This document shows, piece by piece, positions 52,222-61,206 of a stretch of DNA of 64,000 bases. Source of the stretch: Desulfobacter sp. Its GTDB lineage: Bacteria; Desulfobacterota; Desulfobacteria; Desulfobacterales; Desulfobacteraceae. A program made the position numbers and the translations under genes. The stretch covers positions 496,001 to 560,000 of the forward strand of contig CP054837.1 of the NCBI GenBank assembly GCA_028768525.1, read 5' to 3'. The notes beneath the pieces were generated by a model. That model was not told where the DNA came from. It saw nothing but the letters and a program-made list of their open reading frames with translations, and searched no databases. The stretch's first letter is position 1; each line of letters begins with the position of its first letter.

Positions 52222-52779
52222 ATGGGGAAAAAAAACAAGAGAACCCTGAACAAAAATAAAATTCAAAAGTCCATTCTCTCAAACGAGAGCGGATCAGTGC
52301 TCCTGACCACCGTAATCATACTCATGCTCATTACGATTATCGGCGTCAGCGGCATTAATACATCTTCCACAGATATCCAGATTACCCGCAATTACAGGAT
52401 ACAAAAACTAAACGTCGCCCTTGCCGATGCCGCAGTCAATCATGCAAAAAGCTATATCGTATACGGATTGGCAACACCAGCCGACACCTGGGTGAATAAT
52501 ATCACAGCTCTTTGGAATCGTAACAATAATTACCTTAACGCCCAAGGGGCCTGGGATACGGTAAATACGCCTGTTCTAAATGCCATCAATGTTTCCCAGG
52601 TAATTGCAGACTGGGGCAATGTCCCCGAAATAACCCCCGCAAGCCTTCCGGGAGAACCCAATACCCAATTTGTCGTTTACACCAATCTGAACAGCACCGA
52701 CGGCAATTCCGTAGTGATAGTAAGATCCCAAAGAGACGGTGCAGATGTTATCATCGAAGCCGGATTTAACAATAATTAA
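52222..52779 (+). CDS. pilX: Minor pilin PilX
   Basis: About 185 residues. I take ATG 52222 (AGGA four bases upstream); ATG 52219 and 52192 are alternatives in the same frame. The basic leader runs to NESGSVLLTTVIILMLITIIG: a prepilin-like helix whose residue +5 is Thr, not Glu, as is usual for PilX/GspK-type subunits. TSSTDIQITRNYRIQ matches the PilX N-terminal domain. The head is Asn-rich. In the model of pilus tip assembly this subunit bridges to PilY1. Confidence 0.88.
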   Translation: MGKKNKRTLNKNKIQKSILSNESGSVLLTTVIILMLITIIGVSGINTSSTDIQITRNYRIQKLNVALADAAVNHAKSYIVYGLATPADTWVNNITALWNRNNNYLNAQGAWDTVNTPVLNAINVSQVIADWGNVPEITPASLPGEPNTQFVVYTNLNSTDGNSVVIVRSQRDGADVIIEAGFNNN

Positions 52780-52789
52780 AAGGCATCAG

Positions 52790-53509
52790 ATGACAGATTT
52801 AATCAAACAGATCACAGCATTAACACTAATATGGGCCGCATTGATATTTTGCCCTCCTCCGGCTCCGGCCTTTGAATTTGTTCCACCGAAGAATATCATA
52901 AGCAAGGAACGCCTTCCGTTGACCCATCTGAATTTGATCAGGACCAAGCAGGGACTCACCTATCTCATTTCCCAAGACGGCCGGTATGTATTCCAGGGCG
53001 CCTTGGTCGACGTATGGAACGGAAAGACCCTGAAAAGCGTTGTGGATTTGGAAAAGTTATCTGATCAGGTCAATTTCAAATATTTAGGCATCTCGGCTGA
53101 TAAAATGTTTACCCTTGACATGGGAACCGGATCCAAGGAAGTTTTCATTTTTTCAGACCCGAACTGCGGTGTCTGCCACAAACTGATCGGAAAGATAAAG
53201 GCCTCAAAGCTGATACGAGGAAATTTTCTTGTTCATGCCGCCATTACCCCGCTTCTCCATGAGACCAGCATGGAAAAATCAAAAAAACTTGCTGTGCTGG
53301 CCCAGAAAAATCCAGACAGCGCCGTGGACGCATTTATAAATAACGACTTCGGAAGCACAAAAACAGATGAAGCACCGGTCCCCGGCATTGAATACAACCT
53401 TCTTGTGGCCAAAGCGCTTGGTATCCAAAACGTTCCCTACATCGTCAACTCCCAGGGCCGCATACATATCGGCATGCCCGATGATATTTACCTGTTTTTA
53501 TCTAAATAA
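52790..53509 (+). CDS. DsbC-like thiol-disulfide protein
   Basis: About 239 residues from ATG 52790; the frame is open further upstream inside pilX. Signal peptide (about 1-27, ending PAFEF). The N-terminal part resembles the DsbC/DsbG dimerisation region (LTYLISQDGRYVFQGALVDV), and a thioredoxin-fold catalytic region follows with C126/C129 in FSDPNCGVCHKL and a cis-Pro segment NVPYIVN. This is the DsbC/G/bacterial thiol isomerase pattern with CGVC. Placed inside the pilus operon, it probably forms or shuffles disulfides in the Cys-rich minor pilins and PilY1. No DsbD is visible nearby. Confidence 0.87.
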   Translation: MTDLIKQITALTLIWAALIFCPPPAPAFEFVPPKNIISKERLPLTHLNLIRTKQGLTYLISQDGRYVFQGALVDVWNGKTLKSVVDLEKLSDQVNFKYLGISADKMFTLDMGTGSKEVFIFSDPNCGVCHKLIGKIKASKLIRGNFLVHAAITPLLHETSMEKSKKLAVLAQKNPDSAVDAFINNDFGSTKTDEAPVPGIEYNLLVAKALGIQNVPYIVNSQGRIHIGMPDDIYLFLSK

Positions 53510-53552
53510 TTTAGGACCCAACAAGAGAATGAAAGAAATAAGGAGCGATGTT

Positions 53553-53891
53553 ATGATGAAAGCCTTTTCCTGTCTTTTACTATTGGCCTGCCTGCTCGCC
53601 CCTGCAGGCCTTTTTGCCGCGAACAATGATACGGCAGCACCCATCACCATCACGCTTCAAAAATATAAGAATGACGGATATTCAATACTGGGACCGGTCC
53701 AATACCTTGAAAAAACAAAAGACAGCATCGTTTTCTACCGGCATCCGCCCATTACCTACACCCGCCTGCGCATCATAAAACCAATCGGCGTCCCCACTTC
53801 AATTAAAAGGGGAGACGTTGTCTATGTATTATCCAAAAGAGGGAATGTGGTGCTTATCCGCATCAAAAAAAAGGAGATAAAAGATGCCTGA
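53553..53891 (+). CDS. Small secreted protein of the pilus operon
   Basis: 112 residues from ATG 53553 (AGGAG seven bases upstream; 53556 also possible). Signal peptide (about 1-24, cleavage near GLFAAN), then an 85-residue beta-rich domain with no cysteine and a basic C-terminus (RIKKKEIKDA). The middle (SIVFYRHPPITYTRLRIIKP ... KRGDVVYVLSKRGNVVLIRI) suggests a small beta-barrel. No family recognised. The stop overlaps the pilY1 start, so production with PilY1 is likely coupled. Confidence 0.72.
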   Translation: MMKAFSCLLLLACLLAPAGLFAANNDTAAPITITLQKYKNDGYSILGPVQYLEKTKDSIVFYRHPPITYTRLRIIKPIGVPTSIKRGDVVYVLSKRGNVVLIRIKKKEIKDA

Positions 53892-56800
53892 TAGATTAAA
53901 ACCGATTTTGGCCGTCATTGCCTGGGCTATCATTGCCCTGGGAGCTTTGGTGCCGCCCCCCTGCCTCGCAGCCAACTCGGATTATGCAGATCTCCCGCCC
54001 TTTATCAGCATGGATATAATCCCCAATGTGCTTCTGGTTACCGATTTTTCAGGGAGTATGCAGGGACAGGCTTATTACAATAATGATTTTGATGGATACT
54101 CCAGTGCCCAGGTCATAGATTACGGCGATAAAGGAGAAATCACCACAAACTATGACAGCGCAACAACCTATTACGGATATTTCGATTCGACAAAATACTA
54201 TTCCTATAACAGCACACAAAAATACTGGGAAATAGACACGGGAACCTCGTTCGTCTCCCCCCAGGTTGGAGACAAAAACAGCCTTTCCGGAAATTTCCTA
54301 AATTTCCTTGTCACCACCAGGGTAGATGCGGTGTTGAAAAACCTTATCGGCGGCAAAGCCGAGTGCCCTGCCACCGAAACGTATTGTATCCTCAGGTCAC
54401 AGGGTGCTAGACGTTGGGTTGAAGTAGACAACCTGAATGCAAACTGTTATGTTCGCCCGGAATCATATGATAGCGGTTCTTACCTGACAAAAGATGTCCT
54501 GATCTCCGTTGAAGATGTTGGCGGCAGTTCCACCATCGGCACATTCAGCGACAGGTATGCAAGGGTTAAAATTGACGCGGCAGACCGAACAGGAATCATC
54601 CAGGAAAATTTCTCCAAAGTAAGGTTTGCTTTTATCCCCTATGCCGATTCCTCCAATTCAACGGCGTCGGAGGGGAGAATTAAATACGGCGTCCATCAAA
54701 ACGATATCTCTGCCTTGATTACTGCCATTGAGGGCACCATCCCCTATTCGGGCACCCATACAGGCGACGCCTTGAAAGAGGCTTATTACTACCTCACCCA
54801 GAGCAGCAGCGCCCAATCCTACAACAGCAGTTATATTTCCATTGATACAAAAATCGACCCCCTTTATCAGGAAAAACCAGACGGTACCGTGGAGCCCTCC
54901 TGGTGCAGAAAAAACTTTGTGGTCCTGATTTCCGATGGGGAGTGGAACGGCTCAACGGATCCGGATACCTGGGCCCACAACCTTCACATCGACGATTTAA
55001 GGACCAAGACCGATCCCAGCGGTAAAAATGACAAATTCCCTGGAGATCAGAATGCTGATGTCTATTCCCTGTTTGCATTTTCATCGGATGTCAGCGGCGA
55101 ACAGGCAATGAAAACCATTGCTGCATTCGGCGGCTACCAGGACGTCAGCGGCGGTACGGACGGGACCCCCTACACCCTCACAGAAGGAACCGACAGCAAA
55201 ACAAATGTTTTCCCCCGGACCAATTGTACCAGTGGGGGCACCTATAATGCAGCCTGTGAAGAGTGGGATTCCAAAGATAAAAACGGTTCCCCAGACACAT
55301 TCTACTATGCTGATAACGGCCAGGCCATGGCAACGGCTCTGTCCGACATTTTTGAAAGCATGAGGGTGGGCACATCTTCAGGTACGGCGGTCACGGCCCT
55401 GACGTCAAGGGTCTCGGCAGGCAATGTAGTGGCCCAGGCCGCATTCTATCCGGATAAAGAGTTTGACGACAATAAAACGGTTGTCTGGATCGGTGATGTA
55501 TTCGGAGAGTGGTATCTGAACGGATACATTCCCGACGCTTCCGGCACCTCCGTGTTGGTGCAGAATATCCGGGAGGATTACGTCAACAGATTCTCCTTGG
55601 ATGTCGTAACCCCGGGCACCGAGAAAGGCGGCGACAGGATACTCGAATATATTATCAACAATAAGGACCTGACCATCAATGCCTATGATTCCAATAAATA
55701 CGGAACCAAGCTTGATACCACTGTCGACAAAGCATATGACGGCATTGAGGCAATGTCCAACCTCTTTGACTGCGGTGAACAGCTCATGGAAAGAGAGCCG
55801 TCTAACAGGACAATTTACGGGGTGGATGAAAACGACAATTTCATTGAATTCACCTCCGCCAATGCAGGGCAGTTTGATTCCCTGTTGGGCAGTTCCGCCT
55901 CTGATTATCCTTCCTGCCTCGTCAGTTCTGGAACACCCCAATACGGAAATTTAATTGACTACACCCGCGGAGAAGAAATCACCAACTGCCGCCCCCGGGT
56001 CACCAGCAGTTCCACGACCCAGGAAAACGTCTGGAAAATAGGTGATATCATCTACTCCACCCCGACCATTGTGGAATATAAAGACTATTCCATGGTATAT
56101 GTGGGAAGCAACGGCGGCATGCTACACGCATTCCGAATGGGGTTCATAAAAAACCTCGGCAAGCCCCTCAACCCGGCCCAGCTCTGTAATGACAATTCGG
56201 CAACGCCCTCCCCCTGCTCCACAGATAAAATAGGTAAGGAAGAATGGGCCTTTGTCCCCAAGGATGCCATGCCCTATCTGAGGTATATGGCAGATCCGGA
56301 CTATGACCATATGTATGCGGTGGACCTCAAGCCATTTATCGTAAACATTGGTTCCCAAATCATTCTTATCGGTGGCATGCGCTTTGGCGGAGCCACGGAC
56401 AGCACGTCCACAGATGCCGTCAATCCGCCCTCTGACGTCCCTAGCACAGTCGGTCGATCCGCCTATTACGCCCTTGACATCACAGATCCCCTGAATCCCA
56501 AGTACCTATGGCGGTATGCCCCCGACGGCATGGGGTTCACCTTTTCAGGCCCGGCATTCATCAAAAGAAAAGATGCCAAAAACAACTGGCACTACTTCAT
56601 CACGTTTGCCTCCGGCCCCACCAGCTATGAAGGCACATCCAGCCAAGATCTTCAAATATTCACAGTGGACCTGTTCACAGGTGCAGAGTTAGATGTATAC
56701 GGGGACAAATCCAACGAACTTGGCATCAACAACGCTTTTGGCGGACGACTCTTCACCAACGGCCTTGATGTTAATAACGACGGCCAAACAGATTTTATAT

Positions 56801-57615
56801 TTTTAGGATATACAGGAAACGCTGACGGGGCTTACAATAAAATGACAGGAGGGGTCATAAAAATCTGGACGGGTTCCGAGAAGCCCACAAACTGGGATTA
56901 CGACAAAACCTACCTCACATTTAATTCAAGCCCCATTACGGCTCCCATCCGGGCAATGGACTGTTTTCCCGACCAGCTCAGTTTCCCATTTCTATATATC
57001 GGCACTGGCCGTTACTTTGTATCCAACGATGCCACCCAGGATTCTCTTGGAGATATTAACTATCTTTACGGCGTCCCATTCAACTATGCGGCTGACAACA
57101 CCGTCATCAAAGGCGGCTCCAGTGTTAACAGCAGCAACAACGCCAGCGCCCTGACCTGCGAAACCCTGGATAAAATAAACACCAACCCCAACCAGGCGGC
57201 CTGGCATATCCCATTGCTGGAAGCCGGCGGCAATTATCTGCGGGAAAGATGCTATTCCGATCCCACCACCACAGAACACAATATCGTCTTTTTTGATACG
57301 GCCCAACCCACGGATGTGGTCTGCGAATGCGGCGGCCGCTCCCGGTCATGGGCGGTAAACTGCGCCTCCGGCATGGGCATCACCAGCCAGCTCTGCACCG
57401 ACCCGACCAAATATGTCGTTGATCAAAAAATCCAGTTTAAATACCTGGTCCAGCTTTCCGGAGGTGACATCCAGCAGCATAAAGACACTGAATTCAGCGA
57501 AGACAGCGGCAGAACAACCAAATGGCAGGAAGGCGTCCCGGCCGAACAGGGCGGCCTGCCCACCTTCCCGCCGGGATCCATGATCGGGACAATTTTGTAC
57601 TGGAAACAGTGGTAG
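53884..57615 (+). CDS. pilY1: Type IV pilus tip adhesin PilY1
   Basis: A 1243-residue secreted protein: signal peptide (about 1-30, PPCLAAN), an N-terminal von Willebrand A-like domain with the MIDAS motif DFSGSM (about D54), a second block with FVVLISDGEWNG typical of such domains, and a C-terminal PilY1 beta-propeller (from about 720, NVWKIGDIIYSTPTIV) with a calcium loop DVNNDGQTD near residue 961. There are many Cys, often in pairs. PilY1 promotes pilus assembly, adhesion and surface sensing. The ORF ends WKQW-TAG; the IS3 element begins two bases later, so the gene is intact. Confidence 0.94.
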   Translation: MPDRLKPILAVIAWAIIALGALVPPPCLAANSDYADLPPFISMDIIPNVLLVTDFSGSMQGQAYYNNDFDGYSSAQVIDYGDKGEITTNYDSATTYYGYFDSTKYYSYNSTQKYWEIDTGTSFVSPQVGDKNSLSGNFLNFLVTTRVDAVLKNLIGGKAECPATETYCILRSQGARRWVEVDNLNANCYVRPESYDSGSYLTKDVLISVEDVGGSSTIGTFSDRYARVKIDAADRTGIIQENFSKVRFAFIPYADSSNSTASEGRIKYGVHQNDISALITAIEGTIPYSGTHTGDALKEAYYYLTQSSSAQSYNSSYISIDTKIDPLYQEKPDGTVEPSWCRKNFVVLISDGEWNGSTDPDTWAHNLHIDDLRTKTDPSGKNDKFPGDQNADVYSLFAFSSDVSGEQAMKTIAAFGGYQDVSGGTDGTPYTLTEGTDSKTNVFPRTNCTSGGTYNAACEEWDSKDKNGSPDTFYYADNGQAMATALSDIFESMRVGTSSGTAVTALTSRVSAGNVVAQAAFYPDKEFDDNKTVVWIGDVFGEWYLNGYIPDASGTSVLVQNIREDYVNRFSLDVVTPGTEKGGDRILEYIINNKDLTINAYDSNKYGTKLDTTVDKAYDGIEAMSNLFDCGEQLMEREPSNRTIYGVDENDNFIEFTSANAGQFDSLLGSSASDYPSCLVSSGTPQYGNLIDYTRGEEITNCRPRVTSSSTTQENVWKIGDIIYSTPTIVEYKDYSMVYVGSNGGMLHAFRMGFIKNLGKPLNPAQLCNDNSATPSPCSTDKIGKEEWAFVPKDAMPYLRYMADPDYDHMYAVDLKPFIVNIGSQIILIGGMRFGGATDSTSTDAVNPPSDVPSTVGRSAYYALDITDPLNPKYLWRYAPDGMGFTFSGPAFIKRKDAKNNWHYFITFASGPTSYEGTSSQDLQIFTVDLFTGAELDVYGDKSNELGINNAFGGRLFTNGLDVNNDGQTDFIFLGYTGNADGAYNKMTGGVIKIWTGSEKPTNWDYDKTYLTFNSSPITAPIRAMDCFPDQLSFPFLYIGTGRYFVSNDATQDSLGDINYLYGVPFNYAADNTVIKGGSSVNSSNNASALTCETLDKINTNPNQAAWHIPLLEAGGNYLRERCYSDPTTTEHNIVFFDTAQPTDVVCECGGRSRSWAVNCASGMGITSQLCTDPTKYVVDQKIQFKYLVQLSGGDIQQHKDTEFSEDSGRTTKWQEGVPAEQGGLPTFPPGSMIGTILYWKQW

Positions 57616-57617
57616 TT

Positions 57618-57643
57618 TGCGGTGGTCCCCAGAATCCGAACAA
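57618..57643 (+). repeat. Left terminal inverted repeat of the IS3 element
   Basis: 26 bases starting TGCGGTGG; pairs with 58939-58964 with five mismatches (positions 5, 9, 17, 19 and 20 from the tip). Confidence 0.88.
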
Positions 57644-57683
57644 TATGCTAAGCTCTGATTCACTAACATGAAAGGAGTTGGCA

Positions 57684-57968
57684 ATGACCACCAGAAAACG
57701 GAAACAGTATTCGCCTGAATTCAAAGCAAAAGTTGCGTTGGCTGCACTGAAAAATGATCAAACAGTAGCAGAACTGGCAAAACGGTATGAGATTCAACCG
57801 ACAATGATCAATACTTGGAAACGGGATCTACTCAACGGCGCCGCAGATGTGTTTGATAAAAAACGAAACCAAAAAAAGCATATGGATACCAAAGTAGATG
57901 AGCTTTACCGGCAAATCGGCAAATTAAAGGTGGAAAACGATTTTTTGTCGAAAAAGCTCAACTTTTAA
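57684..57968 (+). CDS. IS3-family transposase OrfA
   Basis: 94 residues, starting at ATG 57684 with AAAGGAG six bases upstream. Helix-turn-helix DNA-binding domain (YSPEFKAKVALAALKNDQTVAELAKRYEIQPTMINTWK, given here as parts: EFKAKVALAALKN and IQPTMINTWKRDLL) and a leucine-zipper-like tail (DELYRQIGKLKVENDFL). It binds the inverted repeats. The frame ends with TAA 57966-57968; a ribosomal slip before it would fuse it to OrfB. Confidence 0.95.
   Translation: MTTRKRKQYSPEFKAKVALAALKNDQTVAELAKRYEIQPTMINTWKRDLLNGAADVFDKKRNQKKHMDTKVDELYRQIGKLKVENDFLSKKLNF
57941..57947 (+). other. Candidate programmed -1 frameshift site between OrfA and OrfB
   Basis: TTTTTTG lies in OrfA phase as T TTT TTG (after GA of the GAT codon). 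Slipping back one base continues into the OrfB frame, which is open across the region (FVEKAQLLSRPERKKM) up to ATG 57989. This would make the OrfAB transposase, the usual way for IS3 elements. Confidence 0.6.
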
Positions 57969-57988
57969 GCAGGCCGGAACGTAAAAAG

Positions 57989-58819
57989 ATGGTCGATTCC
58001 AATAATCCCAGAATCAGTATTATTCAACAATGTAAGTTGCTTAAGGTAAGCCGGACCTCGGTATATTACCGTCCCAAAACGGTTCGTAGTCTGGATCTTG
58101 AGCAGATGAGACTGATTGATGAACAATATTTAAAAACCCCGAATTATGGAAGTCGATCAATGCGTACTTTTCTTCAAAGGTTGGGCTATAAAATGAATCG
58201 TAAGCGTGTCCAGAGACTGATGAGGCTAATGGGACTACGGGCCATATATCCAAATGCGCAAACGAGTAAGAAGCACCCAGGACACAAGGTTTATCCCTAT
58301 TTACTTCGTAAACTGACAATAACCCGTCCCAATCAGGTTTGGTGTGCGGATATCACATACATTCCTCTTGCCAAAGGGTTTATGTATCTTGTGGCAATTA
58401 TGGATTGGTATATCCGGAAAGTATTGTCTTGGCGACTTTCCAACACCCTTGAAACAGCATCCTGTATTGATGCTCTTGAAGATGCAATACACCAATATGG
58501 CTATCCTGAAATATTTAATACTGACCAGGGCAGCCAGTTCACCAGTGAGGCCTTCACTGGGGTCTTGAAGGAGAATGGCATCCGGATCAGCATGGATGGC
58601 CGTGGACGTTTTCGTGATAATATTTTCATTGAACGGCTATGGTGGACTCTGAAGTATCACTACTTGTATTTAAGGGCGTTTGAAGGGGGCTTGAAGCTCC
58701 GTCAGGGACTGGCGCAATGGTTTGAGTACTACAACCTGGAACGCTTTCATCAGTCGCTGGACAACTGGACACCAGATGAAATTTACTATAATAACCAAGA
58801 GAGAAAGGCGGTAGCATGA
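57989..58819 (+). CDS. IS3-family transposase OrfB, DDE integrase domain
   Basis: 276 residues with the rve core. The DDE residues are in WCADITYIP (first Asp), FNTDQGSQFTS (second Asp) and DNIFIERLWWTLKYH (Glu after GRGRFRDN). The N-terminal HTH_21-type part (NYGSRSMRTFLQRLGYKMNRKRVQRLMRLMGL, in part) is complete. It can be made as OrfAB by frameshifting; ATG 57989 has no strong RBS, which supports that. All catalytic residues are in place, so the element may be active. Confidence 0.95.
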   Translation: MVDSNNPRISIIQQCKLLKVSRTSVYYRPKTVRSLDLEQMRLIDEQYLKTPNYGSRSMRTFLQRLGYKMNRKRVQRLMRLMGLRAIYPNAQTSKKHPGHKVYPYLLRKLTITRPNQVWCADITYIPLAKGFMYLVAIMDWYIRKVLSWRLSNTLETASCIDALEDAIHQYGYPEIFNTDQGSQFTSEAFTGVLKENGIRISMDGRGRFRDNIFIERLWWTLKYHYLYLRAFEGGLKLRQGLAQWFEYYNLERFHQSLDNWTPDEIYYNNQERKAVA

Positions 58820-58938
58820 AATTGCTGCTGACTGTTTTTTACACGCCCTCCGGGCGCATAAAAACCAGCCACCCATGGAGGCCTTTCGATTTTATTATTC
58901 TTTTTTTTAAAGAATCAGAGCTTATTCAAGCACCCTGG

Positions 58939-58964
58939 TTGTTCATACTCTGGGGTCCAGCGCA
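58939..58964 (-). repeat. Right terminal inverted repeat of the IS3 element
   Basis: Reverse complement reads TGCGCTGGACCCCAGAGTAT..., matching the left end at 21 of 26 positions. The flanking GTT (58965-58967) repeats the left flank. Confidence 0.88.
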
Positions 58965-59014
58965 GTTTTACAGATGTACGATTTTATATAAACAAGAATT
59001 TAGCCTTAGAAAAC

Positions 59015-59053
59015 GAAGGAGCAGGGAATTACCCCGCTCCTTCAGCTTTTTTT
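59015..59053 (+). terminator. Intrinsic terminator, probably of the pilus operon
   Basis: AAGGAGC-GGG and CCC-GCTCCTT pair around an AATTA loop, followed by CAGC and a run of seven T. It lies 51 bases after the IS right end. Before the insertion it would have stood about 50-60 bases after the pilY1 stop, so I infer it is the original end of the operon. Confidence 0.85.
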
Positions 59054-59106
59054 AATGCCATTGGAGAAAGGCACGGAGGCTCGATTATAACATGAACCTT
59101 ATATCA

Positions 59107-61200
59107 TTAGCCCGCTTCAGAATTAATATTTTTTAATTCCAGTTCAATGGCAGTTCTAATCTGGCTAAATGAAAAGGGCAGTATAGGGTAAGGCTCGTTT
59201 TCAGTTTTTTCTAGCAAATCCAAAACCGTGGTGATGGGAAATCTTTCAATCATTTGCTCTGTGTACGCTTTACTTTTTGTAACATTTCCCTGGTTCAGGC
59301 TGTTTTGAATTAAGGATAGGTGCAAATATACCTGGTTATCGTTACCGTGCTGGATTGCTTTGTTTAAAAAATGATCGGCTTTACCATAGTTATTGCTCAA
59401 CAGATTTGCGTAACCGAAAAATGTCATGGCAACCGGGCTGAACGGGTTTTTCTGAATCGCGTCCAATGCACTTGATTGCGCCTTTTCTTTTCTTCTGTTC
59501 TTCAAATATATCAATGTCCGCAGGTTCATTCTTTTCAAGTCTATATCACGGCTCTTTTCTTGATTACGTTTTAGTACTTGCCCGGCTTTTTCCAACTCAT
59601 TTGCCAGAACCAATGTCTCTAAATAATTATTAATTGCTGCATTAGAAGCATAAGATGTAACCGCCATCATGCCATATTTGACAGCCGTATCAATCTCACC
59701 TTTTTTTAGATAACATTGCCTTAAATTGTCATAAGCCACCATTTTTGTGTATAGGGGCCTGCTGTTTTGTAACTCTAAAGATTTCTTATGATAATCAATG
59801 GCCTTATCCCAGTCGCCCTTTTCCTGATACTGGAATACGGCCAGGTTTTGAAAAGGCCGGGCTCTGTTGGGTGCTTTTCCAATAGCGCTTTCCCAAAGGC
59901 CTATTTTAGTTTTCCAGTCGATATTCCTGATATAGGTCCCCATGCTGACAACCATTAATACAACAGAAACGCCGCCGCATATCACAACAATGATTAGTTT
60001 ACTTGTATTCTTGTTCTTATGCCGAGAAATAAAATTGACAAACCATATGGACAATGGAAAGAAAAAAAACATGGAAGGTATATAATTCCGATGTTCAAAA
60101 ATCAGTTCAAGATCAAGGAACGTCGATTCAACCAGATGATTCAAAAAGAAAAACAGAATAGTGAAACTAAATGCGGGCCTTTTTTTTAAAGAGTTAAGGG
60201 AAACGCCTAATAATGACAAAATGAAGAATATAGCTAAGGATGTTGTCCAAGGGGAAATCAAAGATCGGGATATGGTAATGTCATGCTCAATTGAAAATTG
60301 TGATGCAACTGGATAGACCAACTGATAAAGGTAGAGGCAGAGAATTCTGGACTCGGTCATCAACCGCTCAATGGGGGTATATCTTCGATTTGAATAGTTC
60401 TCCATTAGAACTTGTATATCGCCGCCCGTATAGATCAAAACCATGACGATAAAAAATACTAATAATATAAAGATGGAGACTACTATTTTAGGCTTAAATA
60501 ATGATCGCGCGGTTATCTTTTGGAAAAAAATGAACTCAACCATCAAGGTTGCTGCGGGAAGCAGTATTGCATTTTCTTTTGAGCCATAAGCGAGTATGAA
60601 TGAGATCAGATACCCGATACCAAACATCACCTTTTTTTTTGAGGACGACACAAGCCTCAGTTTCAGATACGTGAATAGGCCCAAAAGGTAGAACATACCA
60701 GCAATGGAGGCCATACGCTGGACGATATAGGTCACGGCCATGGTATGGATGGGATGGACGGCCCACAAAAATGCCGCCAGTAGCGCCGTCTGGTATCTAA
60801 GCGTCTTTCTCTCAATATGGAATTTTGGGGTCTGAAGCAGCAAATCAATTGTAAAAAATAACAGCAATCCCGATAAGATATGAATGAGAAGATTAATAAA
60901 ATGAAACCCCCATATACTCCCTTTACCGAAATACCAGTTCATGGCGAAACTGAACATGGTTACAGGTCTGTAAAAGTGCTCGCCTCGATAAGCGCCGCTG
61001 TCGTATGAAGCAAAAAATGTCTGAATCAGCGTGGCAGGGTAAAGGTCAGAGATGGTGATTCTCGGATTTTTCGGGATATTATCGTAGTCGTCAAGGTGCC
61101 AGGGGACATCAAAACTATTGCTGTAAATTAGAACAATGGCGACGATAATCAGCAGGACTCCAGGCAGTTTGGATTTCTGTTGTTTTATTGTATTATCCAT
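59107..61200 (-). CDS. TMTC-like GT-C membrane protein with TPR repeats
   Basis: A 697-residue inner membrane protein. About ten hydrophobic segments (residues 12-430) are followed by soluble TPR repeats (about 445-690). The first periplasmic loop begins WHLDDYDNIPKNPRI, with the acidic pair expected for a GT-C glycosyltransferase, and continues EHFYRPVTMFSFAMNWYFG and FHFINLLIHILSGL, very like the eukaryotic TMTC O-mannosyltransferases and bacterial relatives. The likely donor is a lipid-linked sugar. It is last in the pilA-side minus-strand cluster, six bases after the permease gene, so pilin or PilY1 may be its target. That target is inference. Confidence 0.82.
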   Translation of the reverse strand: MDNTIKQQKSKLPGVLLIIVAIVLIYSNSFDVPWHLDDYDNIPKNPRITISDLYPATLIQTFFASYDSGAYRGEHFYRPVTMFSFAMNWYFGKGSIWGFHFINLLIHILSGLLLFFTIDLLLQTPKFHIERKTLRYQTALLAAFLWAVHPIHTMAVTYIVQRMASIAGMFYLLGLFTYLKLRLVSSSKKKVMFGIGYLISFILAYGSKENAILLPAATLMVEFIFFQKITARSLFKPKIVVSIFILLVFFIVMVLIYTGGDIQVLMENYSNRRYTPIERLMTESRILCLYLYQLVYPVASQFSIEHDITISRSLISPWTTSLAIFFILSLLGVSLNSLKKRPAFSFTILFFFLNHLVESTFLDLELIFEHRNYIPSMFFFFPLSIWFVNFISRHKNKNTSKLIIVVICGGVSVVLMVVSMGTYIRNIDWKTKIGLWESAIGKAPNRARPFQNLAVFQYQEKGDWDKAIDYHKKSLELQNSRPLYTKMVAYDNLRQCYLKKGEIDTAVKYGMMAVTSYASNAAINNYLETLVLANELEKAGQVLKRNQEKSRDIDLKRMNLRTLIYLKNRRKEKAQSSALDAIQKNPFSPVAMTFFGYANLLSNNYGKADHFLNKAIQHGNDNQVYLHLSLIQNSLNQGNVTKSKAYTEQMIERFPITTVLDLLEKTENEPYPILPFSFSQIRTAIELELKNINSEAG

Positions 61201-61206
61201 GACAGA

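Larger units (their letters stand above)
57618..58964 (+). mobile_element. IS3-family insertion sequence, apparently intact
   Basis: A 1347-bp element with two transposase frames. The ends are imperfect 26-base inverted repeats (TGCGGTGGTCCCCAGA... at 57618-57643, and its partner at 58939-58964; 21 of 26 match). GTT flanks both ends (57615-57617 and 58965-58967), a 3-base target duplication typical of IS3. The insertion preserves the pilY1 stop and lies between pilY1 and the downstream terminator. The codon use is less GC-rich than its neighbours. I do not assign an IS subgroup with confidence. Confidence 0.93.

Noticed and set aside
58816..59055. 79-residue ORF starting at the OrfB stop and running through the IS right end
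   Set aside because: It crosses the inverted repeat and the terminator hairpin and has no recognisable protein. Most likely a chance frame.
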